Below are positions 34,216-47,031 of a stretch of DNA of 64,000 nucleotides, piece after piece. The stretch is taken from positions 11,342,664 to 11,406,663 of the forward strand of contig OX424556.1 of assembly GCA_949152475.1 (NCBI GenBank), written 5' to 3'. A program made the position numbers and the translations under genes. The DNA is from Terebella lapidaria. Taxonomy: Eukaryota > Annelida > Polychaeta > Terebellida > Terebellidae. The notes under the pieces were generated by a model. The model did no database searches. It was not told the DNA's origin and was given only the letters and a program-made list of their open reading frames with translations. The stretch's first letter is position 1, and each line of letters starts with the position of its first letter.

Positions 34216-37200
34216 CTGGGGAGCATATTCAGCATATATAATTTCCTATATGTGCACAACTGATTGCTAAGCCATAAAGTCTAAATTAAGCGAAATATAT
34301 CAGCCATTTTGTGCTCTGACCTTGAAAACAAGGTCACAAAGGCCACATTCAAAGTCACCAACATATTCGGGATACATCATTTCCTATATGTCCACAATTT
34401 ATTCCCAAGCAGTAAAGTCGATAATAAACGAGATATTAGTCATTTTTTCCTGTGATCTTGAAAATTTTGTCAAATGCCACATTCAAGGTCATGACATTAT
34501 TCAAAATATACCATTTCCTATATGTTCGCAGTTGATACCTATGCTGTAAAGTTGATAATAAGCGAGATATACGCCATTTTGTGCTTTGACCTTGAAAATG
34601 AGGTCAAATGTCAAATTCAAGGTCATCAGAATATTCGGCATATATCATTTCCTATATGTCCACAATTGATTCCTAAGCTGCTAAGTTGATAATAAGCGAG
34701 ATATTACCCATTTTGTGCTCTGGCCTTGAAAATGAGATGAAAGGTCAAATTCAAGGTCATCAGAATATTCGGCATATATCATTTGCTATATGTCCACAAT
34801 TGATCTTAGGCTGCAAAGTGGATAATATGCGAGATATTAGCCATTTTGTGCTTTGACCTTGAGAATTAGGTCAAAAGTCAAACTCAAGGTCATCAGAATA
34901 TTCGGCATATATCATTTCCTATATGTCCACAATTGATTTCTAAGCTGAAAAGTCGATAATAAGCGAAATATTAGCCATTTTGTGCTTTGACCTTGTAAAT
35001 GAGGTCAAAGGTCAAATTTAGGGTCACGAGAATATTCAGCATATATCACTTCCTATATGTCCACACTTCATTCCTAAGCTGTAAAGTCAATAATAAACGA
35101 GATATTGACCATTTTGTGCTCTGATCTTGAAAATGATGTTAAAGGTCAAATTCAAGGTCACGAGAATATTCAGCATATATCATTTCCAATATGTCCACAA
35201 TTGATCCGAAGTCTCTATTCATTGTGACCCATTATAAAGCATAGGAGAATTTAACATGGGAAAGTCCCACTTGGGCCCCGTAGAAAACATCAAAATGGCC
35301 GCCACGCGCAGACCGGCGATTCAAGAGCATCGAAAATAATACACATTATGATGATATATGAGAAAATTTTGAAACTAAAATCCCAAAACTGATCATCATC
35401 TGACATTTTTTGAGAAAATAATTTGTGAAGTTGAAAACATGCAAAAACAGCCATTTTCGGCATAAAAATGGTCGCCAAAACTGCATTAACGATTCAATAA
35501 AAAAAAAATGAAAAAAAACGTCACACAAATTTATGGGCAAATTCATAAGCCCGAAAAAAAGATAAAAAATGTTAACAGATGATGTGGCGGACGACGACGA
35601 CGACGGACGACAAACCACGACAATAGCTTATCGGCCCATATGGGACGGTAAGCTAAACATAGCACCAAGGGTGCTGTAGCTTACCGGCAATCATGAGAAA
35701 CGCAGAGTATTGATTTTCCAACGTGTAAATTGTTACACTGATCTTGAACTCTAATTGTCAAAACATGTTCGTAAATGTTGCTAGAAACACATTTTCTGTA
35801 TGGACTATAATACAAAATCAAATTACACATCACAAAGGTACAGGAAGAGGAATTCCAAGGTCATTGAAGGTCAAATTCAAGGTCATCACTCAAACCGCAA
35901 TATATGATTTCCCATTTGAATGTGTCAATACTTAGGCTCTATTTTGAAATCTTCTATGAGTTTACTCCGCACAGCTCCCATTATGAAGGAAAAATTGGGT
36001 GAAATTTTCTAAGCTCAAAAAATTTTTCAATGGCCGAAAGAAAAAATTGTTTTTTTTTTGCTGGAAATGGCTCAAATTGAATAGTGACTTGATTTTGGAC
36101 CCAAAAATTTTTTTTTGCCGACCCGTCAAAAAATCAAAATGGCTGCCACACGCAGATCAGCGATTCAAGGGCAACGAAACTTACATACATAATGAAGGTA
36201 CATGAGGGGAATATTTTGAAACAAAAATCTCAAAACTGATCAGACAGTTTTTGAGAAAATGGCCATTAAAGTCCAAAATTGGCCATTTTTTCGACAAAAA
36301 AGGTCGTTTTGACCTTCCAAGGTCATTGAAGGTCAAATTCAAGGTCATCACTCAAATGATTCCCCATTTGAATGTACCAATACTTAGGCTCTATCTTCAA
36401 GTGTTCTATGAGTTTTCTCTGCACAACCCCCATTATGAAGGAAAATTGGGTGAAATTTTCAAGTCCAAAAAAATTTTCAATGGCCAAAAAATATTTTTTG
36501 TTTTTGCTGGAAATGGCTCAAAACAAATAGTGACTTGATTTTTTTCGCCAACCCGTCAAAAAATCACAATTGGCCACCACACACAGACCGGCTATTCAAG
36601 GGCAACGAAACTTATACACTTCATAAAGGTACATGAGAGGAATGTTTTGAAACAGAAATCTCAAAACTGATCAGACATTTTTTGAGAAAATGGCCTCCAA
36701 AGTCCAAAATTGGCAATTTTTCGTCAAAAATGGCCGCCAAATAAGCAAAAACGATTCAATCAAAAAAATTAAAAACAATGTCTTTAGATACTGGCCCAAG
36801 GTATGTTCTGACAAATTTATGGGGAAATTCATCATGTCAAAAACGTTACAGACCCGGACGGACGACGGACGAAATACCACGACAATAGCTTATCGGCCCA
36901 AAGGGCCGGTAAGCTAAAAAATGGCCGCCACATGCACATTGGTGGTTCAAGAATAACGAAATATACACATCACAGGGGTACATACATGTATTGGAAGTTA
37001 CATGTATATTGATCAATTAGAGAAAATGTTTTTCAACAGATTTTGAGAAAATGGCTGCGAAAGTAAGAAAATCATCGGTTTTTGACAAAAAAGGCTGTTC
37101 TGACCTTTCAATGTCAATGAAGGTCCAATTTAAAGTCACCACTGAAACTCCAATTTGTGTTTATCTATTTAAATGTGCCAGTATTCAAGCTCTATCCTGA

Positions 37201-37592
37201 AATGCTCCAGGAGTTAAACCCCGCAGAGCTCCCTCAAGACCACATTTTTCTATAATGTTTTTATTTCTTTTTTTACTAGAATTAAGTAGCGGAATCTTAA
37301 AAACTGTCTGAACAGTCAGAAATTGGCCGTTTTTCGTCGAAAATCGCCACCATTTAGAAAGCGCAAAAAAATATAAAAATCCTCACTTTTGAGGTATGTT
37401 TAGCTATTTTTGTGCAAAATTTTTGAAAATCCGATGAAAATGTGGACGACGACAGACACAACGCCAAGACTATAGGTTATCGAACCAAATGTTCGGTAAC
37501 CAGCTGTTTACTTCCGCCATAGGCTACTTGTACCATGTCCATCGAATTAGTGAACGAAATGAAAATATATAGGCCTATATGCAGCATTGATG

Positions 37593-37598
37593 TTTATT
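37593..37598 (-). terminator. Likely poly(A) signal of the VEGF gene
   Basis: TTTATT on the plus strand reads AATAAA on the minus strand, about 690 bp after the VEGF stop codon and just beyond the repeat cluster boundary at 37,500. No transcript data; chosen as the first clear signal. Confidence 0.4.
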
Positions 37599-38284
37599 TC
37601 ACATACAAAAAAAATACAAAACAAAGAGCATAGATAAAATGCAAATATACATTGCATATTTAAAATTGGTTACCCGAAAACCCATGCACAAGACGATTGC
37701 GAGTTCAGAAAAAAAACTATTCATACTGGTAACCAGAATAGGACCAAAGATCCTGTAGCTTGTCGGTTAAATGTGTACGACTATCGCTAGTTTTATGATA
37801 CATTCATCTACATGACCAAAACCTGAAGTCGAGATGACTCGTGAAAATTACACGATAAAAAAATAAAAACATATACTGCTAACATTTACTGCTAATTGAC
37901 AACTGTGTAAAATGCCCCATAGAACGAGGAAATTGCACAATGGCCAAAATACATATCTTGTTCAACTCTATTGCTACAGATGGCCAAATGTCAATCAGAC
38001 TGAGTGTGTTTGTGCTACAACTTTGTTGGACGAACTTGTTGAATGAACCAAACTACCAGTATATTGTCTGGTATGTGGTATTTAGGATCGACCAGCAAGC
38101 AATCTTGTTCTCTTATTTTTTTCACGTTTACAAGTCATCCATGCAGTCGTTACAACAAAATCATTGCATATATATACGATTGAAATATCACTAAGTCTAT
38201 CGATCTACGTTGTTTAGAAGAAGTGCCAGTTGTGGACAGGAAAGCCTAGTGATCTGTCCGATGGTATATCTACAGGTAGGCCTA

Positions 38285-41200
38285 TTAAGTACGTCGACGT
38301 GCGTGGCCAAAGCGAGGTCGCCTTGTGGCTCGGGGGCGGCGTGTCGCTCGAGGGACGGGAGTCGTTGTGGGAGGTATCGGCTGGGGGTGACCGGGAACGC
38401 GTCCTGGGTTGTACGGCTGGGCCTGCGAGGGGTTGCCGCCACCACCGATCAGACTGCCCTCCTGGACATTGGGCGATCCGACGATGCACTGACAGCGGCC
38501 ATTGACTGACGCGGCGGTGAAGCCCTGTCGACATGACAGCTCCTGCTGACAGAGCAAGTCGGCCTGACCGACATCCAGTACCGGGCTGTTGGTTGATGTC
38601 ACACACCTGTAGCAATAAACATTTTGAATAAGACACATGTGTCTAGGCCCGAACTCTGTAGCGTAGGCCCAAATATCTTTGTGAATCAACACACCACGTG
38701 AAAGCATCACTACATGTACACATGACTTAAGACTATAGGTTGTAGCCTAACGTAGGCCTATACTAGTTTTAAAACAATTTCTTCTAGTTACTGGTAAGGC
38801 TACTATTATATCATCCAGATGTAGGTTAGTATTAGATCTAGTTCGTTTCAGATTGGGATGTATGTATAACCCATTTGCACTAGGCCTATATCTTGCACCA
38901 GAAACCCACATCTCTTATGGGTTTCTGCTTGCACGTACCTGCACGTTGTGTGACTGAATTCCTCGTCATCCTGGCAGTCCCTTGTCTTGGTAGGACAGAC
39001 ACAGGCACACTCTTCATTGCTCCAGACATGTGGCGCCACGCAGCTGGTGGCATCGTGTTCGTTCAGACATCGACACGTGCAGGCACGCGTGTCGTACATG
39101 TGACGCCCGGGTACACAGTCGTCTGGCTGTACCCGACACCGACACTCACAGGCCAAGTGCCGACTGAAGGCCATGTCAACCACGCCAGCAAACTCGAAAT
39201 ACTGCGACCCCATGTACGGGTATCTGGCCCAAAGTACCTGAAACGGTTCGCATCCATGCATGTATGTGTCTGAAGGCCTAATGAATTACGACATACATTT
39301 TAGCATTTATAAGAGACAAGGCTGGTGTCGCAATCGTGACAGTTTTCGATCTTATAATATAACTGAAACATGTAAAACATGTTCACACTTTACTGTGTAC
39401 AGTGTATGCTCAACATTCATGATCATAACTCATGACCAATGTAACAAAGGCTGAAGAGGTATTGTTCAAAGTTATAGCATATTTATTTAATGGAAAATTA
39501 TTATAAATTATCGTTGCCTAAAGAAAAATCGCCAAAATTATCATGCTCTGTTTTTTTTTTTTAAGATTTCTGTATCCAATGACCAATTTACACATTTTGA
39601 AGTAGACATTATTTTGAAGTAGACATCATCCAAGGTCATCTGGGAGACAAGACTCCCTAGGCCTATATGCTTGCAATACAAGCCTAAGCTCTATCTTCAG
39701 GGATTTTATAGATCTCTGCATAAATCACTTCCCACTTGCATGAATCTGCGTGAACTTTGATTTCCAATTCACAGGAGTTTATATGGACTGACCTAAATCC
39801 AGCCAAACAGCTCATGTACCCTGATGATATACCCTAAAATCTCTGAAAATAATGGCTAGTTTTGCAAGGTAATATCTGGATGGAATGTTGCTGTGGAGCT
39901 GCATGCATGGGAACGCAAATATATTTGATGAAAATTCCGACAGCAATAGAAAATCGTTAGCAAGGGACAGCACTATAAAATCGTTAGGGGACAGCACTAG
40001 AAAGTCATTTTTTCAATAGTGTGTAGTTTATTATGACGCCCCGTTCATGCCACAAAAAAGTGAAGATTTTTTTTTATCTCATACGTATGACATTTTTTCA
40101 TATGTATGAGATAAAAAAAAATCTTCACTTTTTTGTGCAGGTGATTTCCCAAATGACCTTGGATGATATAAGTCATATGTGTGAGATATTAACACATACG
40201 TGTGAGATACTAACTCATACGTATGAGATACTAACTCATACGTATGATTTATTAACACATACATATGAGATAATAAGTCATACTCATGACATAATATGAC
40301 ATACGAATGGCATACGTATAATATGACATACGTATGACTTGATACAGTATCTCTCACGTATGATTAGTATTTCATACATATAGGTATTTCATAAGTATTT
40401 CATACTTATGACATAATAGTATCGCATACGTATGTGTTAGTATTTCATACGTATGATTTATTATCTCATTCATATGACATAGTATCTCATACGTATGAGT
40501 TAGAAAAAACTTAACTTTTTTTGTGGCACGAACGGGGCGCCATAGTTTATATAGTGTGGTAATCCAACATCGAGTTACATAAGTCATGAATATGGCATTC
40601 AAAATCTTTCGACACTTTTTTGTGTCAAGTTTCAAGGCCCCCAAAAGATGCAACATACAGTCTATATAATAATATCCATAACGTAAACCTCATATCTTTC
40701 AAATATTTGTTTCCAAAGACCAATTAAGGGATATTTTAATTGCCTAAAAGTCCCGAGAATGGCCATTTTAGGCAGTAAAGGAACGGTCGAGTGAATGTTT
40801 GGGAGGGGAACAATGTCAACGACTATACAACACGTGTTTGCCCGCGTCGAATTAAAATGGAAACTATAGGGTCATTTTTTTATATATACCGGACGACGAC
40901 GACATCGACAGACGCAACGCAACGCCACGACATGTACATTATAAAATTATCGGACCAAATGTTCGGTAACTGTCGGTCAACATATAGTTCGGTAGGCTAG
41001 CAATGAATCCGAACAAAAACTCAACACGTCCACATGTTACATGTCACTAACTGGGAATGTGACGGTCTGCTCCCGCGTGGGCGCACACTCGAGCATTTCG
41101 TTGTTGCAGCATCCGGAGCAGCGGTCCAGCTTGAGACACTCAGGATAAAAGATAAGGTTTGGGTCCAGCGGGTCCGCCGGGATCCTGTAGGACACTCGCT

Positions 41201-44200
41201 TGACCTCACACTCGTCCCGCTGCACCTCCAGCGCCTCGGACACTTCATCTAGAGCAACAAGCATGCAGCGTCGTGTCACGACCGAGAACATTTCATGCTT
41301 GGAATTTGCAGTATCATGTACTAGTAATTGACGACAATGAATGATAGATTATTGAATGGAATCATCTTGAGAAGGAGCTAGTGGCCATTGCGAAAAGGAC
41401 TTTGTTGTTGGTGTTGTTGTTGTGGTTGTAAGGTGTCGACAGCTTTCCGATATTCTTACAAACACCGTGAAATCTGACAGGGAGCGGAGCGATGTGTATT
41501 TTTGAATCGTGGTAGTATTCCTCCCTGCCCATGCAATATGCGTTCGATATTGGTTCTACTCTTCTCATTTGTCACACTCCCGAGGCCCAGCTCTCGTGGC
41601 AAGTGACACTTTAGACGAGGAATTGCTGTGATCGCTCCCAACATCACCAAGTTTCATAATATCGATCACTAATTCGGTTTTCTACGGTGGCTTCTTTCGG
41701 CCATAATTTTTATTTTATTTTCAAGAACTTATGTAAAATTTATATTGGCGACGAAAATCATTTTAGACGTGACGAAAATCAATTTCATCGTGACGGAAAT
41801 GTTTTAAACGCGTTGAAAATCATATTAAACGTGACGAAAATGTTTTAAACGCAACGAAAATGTTTTAAACACGTTGAAAATCATTTTAAACGCAACGAAA
41901 ATATTTTAAACGCGTTGAAAATCATTTTTTACGCAACGAAAATGTTTTAAACACGTTGAAAATCATTTTAAACGCAACGAAAATGTTTTAAACACAACGA
42001 AAATAGTTTAAAACGCAACGAAAATATTTTAAACACGTTGAAAATCATTTTAAACGCAACAAAAATGTTTTAAACACGTTGAAAATCATTTTAAACGCAA
42101 CGAAAATGTTTTAAACGCAACGAAAATAGTTTTAAACGCAACGAAAATATTTTATACACGTTGAAAATCATTTTTTACGCAACGAAAATGTTTTAAACAC
42201 GTTGAAAATCATTTTAAACGCAACGAAAATGTTTTAAACGCAACGAAAATAGTTTAAAACGCAACGAAAATATTTTAAACACGTTGAAAATCATTTTAAA
42301 CGCAACAAAAATGTTTTAAACACGTTGAAAATCATTTTAAACGCAACGAAAATGTTTTAAACGCAACGAAAATAGTTTTAAACGCAACGAAAATATTTTA
42401 AACAAGTTGAAAATCATTTTAAACGCAACGAAAATGTTTTAAACACGTTGAAAATCATTTTAAACACAACGAAAATGTTTTAAACACAACGAAAATAGTT
42501 TTAAACGCAACGAAAATATTTTAAACACGTTGAAAATCATTTTAAATGCAACGAAAATGTTTTAAACGCAACGAAAATGTTTTAAACGCAACAAAAATAT
42601 TTCAAACATGTTGAAAATCATTTTAAACGCAACGAAAATGTTTTAAACGCGTTGAAAATCATTTTAAACGTGACGAAAATGTTTTAAACACGTTGAAAAT
42701 CATTTTAAACGCAACGAAAGTGTTTTAAACGTGACTGCAACAGTGCAACAAAATGCATTACTCTTTCTCGTAGTGAGTCACGTGATGAGTAGGGCAGCCA
42801 TTTTGGAAGACGCTACGGAAACAACAATAAGCAACGAAAATTGTTTCGGTCACGACGATAATATTTTCGTCACGTTTAAAACTATTTTCAACGCGTTTAA
42901 AACATTTTCGTTGTGTTTAGAATGATTTTCGTCACGTTTAAAACATTTTCGTTGCGTTTAAAATGATTTTCAACGCGTTTAAAACATTTTCGTTTCGTTT
43001 AAAACTATTTTCGTTGCGTTTAAAACATTTTCGTTGCGTTTAAAATGATTTTCAACATGTTTAAAATATTTTCGTTGCGTTTAAAACATTTTCGTTGCGT
43101 TTAAAATGATTTTCAACGCGTTTAAGACATTTTCGTTGCGTTTAAAACTATTTTCAATGGGTTTAAAATATTTTCGTTGTGTTTAAAATGATTTTCGTTG
43201 TGTTTAAAATGATTTTCAATGCGTTTAAAATGATTTTCAACATGTTTAAAATGTTTTCGTTGCGTTTAAAACTATTTTCGTTGCGTTTAAAAGGGTTTTC
43301 AACGTGTTTAAAATATTTTCGTTGCATTTAAAACTATTTTCGTCACGTTTAAAACATTTTCGTTGTGTTTAAAATCATTTTCAACGCGTTTAAAATATTT
43401 TCGTTGCATTTAAAATGATTTTCAACGTGTTTAAAACATTTTCGTCACGTCTAAAATGATTTTCGTCGCCAAAATAAATTTTACATAGTTCTTGAAAATA
43501 AAAAAAAATTATGGCCGAAAGAAGACACGGTAGTTTTCCGATGGAAGGTCTGGAAAATTGGAGTAATTCAGGCTTAAAGCTAGCTGTCACGGCGAATTTG
43601 CCCTCGATGTCCAATGAAACAGGGGCTAAATCCCTGGCCGACAAGAACACTTGTAATGTGGGGTGGTTTGAGACATGACAAGTTGTCATTTACCGACACT
43701 GACTCCCAGACAGCAGGGGTTCAGTATGTCACTGTGTGGCTTTTGTTTTATTCGGATCAATAGCACTGTGTTTTAGAATGTGCATTCAATTTCTATCAAC
43801 ATAGGTGTCCGCTCATATTACATAATTGAACTGTGCATTTCAGTTTTTCCTTTGTATGCATATCTTCGTATGTAGGCCAAAGCCTACAGGAATTCCTATA
43901 TGATAGTGAAAAGAGTCGGATTTTGGAAATAAGACTATCATATATTCCATATCTATGCATATGGAAAACAATGTATATAGATGTAGATTATATAATTTAT
44001 AATTCTATGTTCAAATCAGAACAATGAAGTTATTCTGTCGAAGCGGCCGAGATCGACGAGATTTTTTCGTAGCGTTCGGGTTCGTGAGAACGACATCATG
44101 ATTTGTCTGGTGAGGACTGTGCATGGACACCACCACAAGAAAATTAGAACATTTGTGGACCATGTTATCTGGATTGTGTTACTACACCCAGTAAATCATG

Positions 44201-47031
44201 TTCTCATGTCTTTCTTCCAAAACAACTTACACAGAAAACTTTATTTAAGAAAGCTATAAAATCGCTCAGAATAATGCGTACATGTAGTTCAGCAGCATTG
44301 GAATGCATGCCCATGTACTGCTGTGATTTTTCGATGTAAAAAAATCGATGCAAAAAAATGTATACAGCGGAATGAGATAAACGAAGATGAGAAATTGCAC
44401 ACAAGCAATCTGGTGACTAATTTGTGAATTGTTCTAGATGAAGTAAACAGTAAGTTGTGAGTTTCTCATGACTTACCGACAGCACCAGGGATAAGTGTGC
44501 CTGGAACACCAAATAGCATGATAATAAGTCACAGCAGAAATACATAACGAGATTTCTGGTCACAGACATGTAGAAACAGCATGTATAGCACTACAATTGG
44601 GAAGATTCACACAACACATAGTACACTATTGTGGAAAACACAACCAAAACTATGTATACCTTCCTCGGTAAACAAAACACCTTCCATAGGCACCTGGCTG
44701 CCGGATCCTGGTTGTCCTGGTGATTACAAAATTACCCAAAATGTAGATAAAATAAAAATCAAAGCTAGATAAATAAAAGTTATAAATAACAAAGTTTATA
44801 GTCTATTTCAATCAATGACACCAAGAAGATTTACCATGTGAGCCACCCTTGTTTATTCTAGAGTAACACTACTTCGTGGTGGAAACAACTCTTTGGTGGA
44901 AAACTGACGTCAGTGCGATCTGCGATGTTTAATTTCCGAGAAGCCCTGATTACCAGGGTTACTGTTTGAGTGTTCTATTGACCTTAACTTTCTCACGGAA
45001 AATGCCCCGTTATCTTAATCCATGTTAGTTTTATCTTATGGTGTTTATGTTTGTGAACGAGACCAGTACAGTAACGTCAAAACACTGACACAGACCCAGA
45101 AACTGCCTGGCATTTTATGAGGCCAACATTTGGAACCAAGATAAACAAACTTTCAAATGACGTTATAGTTGCCAGTAAAATGTAATGCCAGAGATTTTGA
45201 ACTGATGTTTACCCGGTCTGTTGTGCTGTGGATTCTTGTGTACCATATTCGTCAAGAAGGACTTTACATCCGTCACATTCATGTCTCTCATCCTCATCCA
45301 CATCGAATTCGGAATCTGCATGTAGATAATTAGTTCCATGGGTTAACATGGTTATATGTCACGTAAAACGAAACTATAGAATGCAGTTGGTTAATTGCAT
45401 GAATTCGTTATTAAATTAAGTACAAATTACCGATAATGATGTTTGGGTGCAGAAATTAAATTAACCCAGAAACGGATTCACATCATGCTATCTTTTACTT
45501 GGGCCGTGTGTGCAAATTCGCAGACCTGATCATTGTTTTGATCGATATTAGCGAGCACATAAAAAAAGAGAAATATTTTTTCGAAATCATTTTCGTTCAG
45601 AGAAAATGAGATGTAAAACTTCAGGCAATACATGCGTATACGTAGCACAGTGCACTCAAATATCCTGGTTCAGTCATGCAGCGGTATTCCAATAAATAGT
45701 GGTATAATTCTTTAGCCGCATAGCGTTATTACATGTACCATATTATAGATTAATATTTATTTACACACACACAAATTGTATATACACAACAGTAAAGTAC
45801 TTGGTCCTATAAATATATTAGAATACCAAGAGCATATATTATCAAGACTACCAGTTTATTCCAAGACATTATTGAGTAGGCCTCTAACACTGTTCCAAGG
45901 CAAATTTAGTGTAGGCCTATTGCCGTGTGGGAGGAAAAATTCGGCTATGTTTCCAGAGATAATCTCTATTATAGGAATGCGATTCAATATATTTTCACAA
46001 TAATTGAATAATGATTGCCTTATAATATACGAGTACATGTAGTACACAATAAGCCCATCTCTTTGCTCAATTATGCGCTGGTATTGATTTCACATTGTTA
46101 TAATTCATCCGGATAGACACATTTAAATAGAATATAACATATGATTGATGGATTTGCATATATATTACACATTGTACTCATATTTTCTTGATCTACATAA
46201 CGTAGGCCCACGTGCTGCTCATATACCCGGAGGGGCCCAAGTATCATACCCTGCGCCTTAATACTACTCGTCCACTAAATGAATGCCATTTAATCCGTCT
46301 GTCACCTTTTTAATCCTTATTGAATATAGAAAAAGGCGCAGTGTATGAGACTTGGGCCTAATTGAATGCCATTCTATCCGTGTGTCACTTTTTAAATCCT
46401 AATTGAAAATAGAGGGAAGCGCAGCAAACCGTTGGGACCTGCTATTTGTCATACCTTAGCTTAGGACGAAAAGGCCCACCGTGGTAGGTTGTACTGATCC
46501 CATTATACTCAATTATTTGATTCAATGGAAACCTCCCATATTTAATCTGCCTAACACTTTTTAAATCCAAATTGAATATAGAAGAACGAACAACACAAGC
46601 TACCTCGAACGGACAAATGCGATTTAATCCGTTTTTACATTTTAAGGCCCAAGTACACTGCGCCTTTTTCTATATTCAATAAGGATTAAAAAGGTGTCAG
46701 ACGGATTAAATGACATTCATTTAGTGGACGAGTAGTATTAAGGCGCAGGGTATGATACTTGGGCCCATTTGAACACAATTATAATTTACTCAGGAATTAA
46801 TCTGTATAAAAAATGTTTGTAGCGTGTATATATATTTAAATTAAATCACGGATGTTATGGAATAGGTCTAGGCCTACATACATCCCAAACTGTGATTATT
46901 ATCGTCATGTGTACATCTGTTTTAATAATGGTCAGATGACATATACTCACATTCTGGGTGGTCTCCTGTATCATCCCCACCAGAATTATCCCGAAGAAAA
47001 AGAGCGCGAGTTGATTGCGTGTGAACTCCAT
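38285..47031 (-). CDS. VEGF: VEGF-family growth factor with VEGF-C-like cysteine-rich tail (complete, 5 exons)
   Basis: Secreted ligand for VEGFR-type receptor tyrosine kinases. Coding exons: 46951-47031, 45213-45315, 41052-41248, 38939-39237, 38285-38606, with all phases closing (1,002 bp, 333 residues). Start MEFTRNQ, then a hydrophobic signal peptide (LALFFFGIILVGMI); an in-frame ATG 15 codons upstream is less signal-like. The cystine-knot domain spans exons 3-4: CEVKRVSYRIP, FYPECLKLDRCSGCCNNEM, LECAPTRE, then ACECRC, giving all eight knot cysteines. C-terminal CxCxC blocks (ACTCRC, ECACVC, TTCRC) match the Balbiani-ring-3 type repeats of VEGF-C/D. The end is Pro-rich then very basic (RATRRPRATRRPR), suggesting matrix or heparin binding. 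Introns are TE-filled. It shares a short head-to-head promoter region with MED16. Confidence 0.92.
40034..40542. mobile_element. TA-flanked MITE filled with CATACGTATG repeats
   Basis: The ends TGACGCCCCGTTCATGCCAC and, inverted, TGGCGCCCCGTTCGTGCCAC are each flanked by TA (40,032-40,033 and 40,543-40,544), as for mariner-type elements. The interior holds about 20 imperfect copies of CATACGTATG with TAGTATCTC/TATTAACACA-type spacers. Because the unit is palindromic, both strands give look-alike open frames, which I do not call as genes. It lies in VEGF intron 3 (41,051-39,238). Confidence 0.85.
40875..40980 (+). mobile_element. Fragment of hairpin-ended element (3' end only)
   Basis: CGACGACGAC microsatellite, ACGCAACGCAACGCCACGAC, then TTATCGGACCAAATGTTCGG and GTAAC. 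This is the hairpin 3' end of the GGTTACC family with only about 100 bp of body. Confidence 0.6.
41395..41430. repeat. (GTT)n-rich microsatellite
   Basis: Imperfect GTT/TTG run in VEGF intron 2 just upstream (minus strand) of the cystine-knot exon. Confidence 0.7.
41675..43540. mobile_element. 1.9 kb palindromic element with mirrored minisatellite arms
   Basis: Outer arms of about 90 bp are inverted copies: CTTCTTTCGGCCATAATTTT at 41,691 and its complement ending at about 43,525. Inside, the left arm (41,745-42,730) repeats two alternating units, AACGCAACGAAAATGTTTTA and AACACGTTGAAAATCATTTT. The right arm (42,840-43,470) repeats their reverse complements. The unique centre (about 42,735-42,835) includes GAGTCACGTGATGAGTAGGG. 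Terminal inverted arms suggest a fold-back DNA transposon, but no target-site duplication is clear. It lies in VEGF intron 2. Confidence 0.75.
43541..45212 (-). other. VEGF intron 2 remainder, nothing assigned
   Basis: AT-rich sequence without recognisable genes or repeats; short frames only. Confidence 0.5.
46233..46359. mobile_element. Small MITE, first of an inverted pair
   Basis: GGGCCCAAGTATCATACC at the start and, inverted, GGCCCAAGTCTCATACACTG at the end form about 24 bp terminal inverted repeats around a 75 bp core containing AATCCTTATTGAATATAG. The same element recurs inverted at 46,645-46,766. Two degenerate core copies lie between (about 46,365-46,430 and 46,520-46,605). It lies in VEGF intron 1. 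Confidence 0.7.
46645..46766. mobile_element. Small MITE, second of an inverted pair
   Basis: Near-identical reverse complement of 46,233-46,359 (only a few differences over about 120 bp), ending GATACTTGGGCCC. Together the two can fold into a 120 bp stem within the VEGF pre-mRNA. Confidence 0.7.

Larger units (their letters stand above)
32290..37500 (+). mobile_element. Nested cluster of hairpin-ended tandem-repeat elements, mirror of 17.9-21.8 kb
   Basis: The same two sub-families as the 17.9-21.8 kb cluster, in the opposite orientation. Tandem 134 bp units run from about 33,300 to 35,210. Hairpin 3' ends lie at about 35,626-35,654 and 36,890-36,916 (GCTTACC type) and 37,470-37,500 (GGTTACC type). 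An opposite end at 35,656-35,690 directly abuts the 35,654 hairpin, showing end-to-end insertion. A further end-like word (CTTGTCTGGTAATCTAA) is near 32,365. Interiors share AAAATGGC-type words and CGACGACGA microsatellites with the other copies. Confidence 0.65.

Noticed and set aside
40033-40656. Open frames on both strands with SHTYE/THTYE-type repeats
   Set aside because: Translation of a palindromic 10 bp repeat inside a MITE; both strands give the same product, which marks it as an artefact.
45213-45315. Alternative acidic reading frame of VEGF exon 2 with a CxxC pair
   Set aside because: It would need a different phase from exon 1 and gives an immediate stop in exon 3; the frame used closes on both sides.
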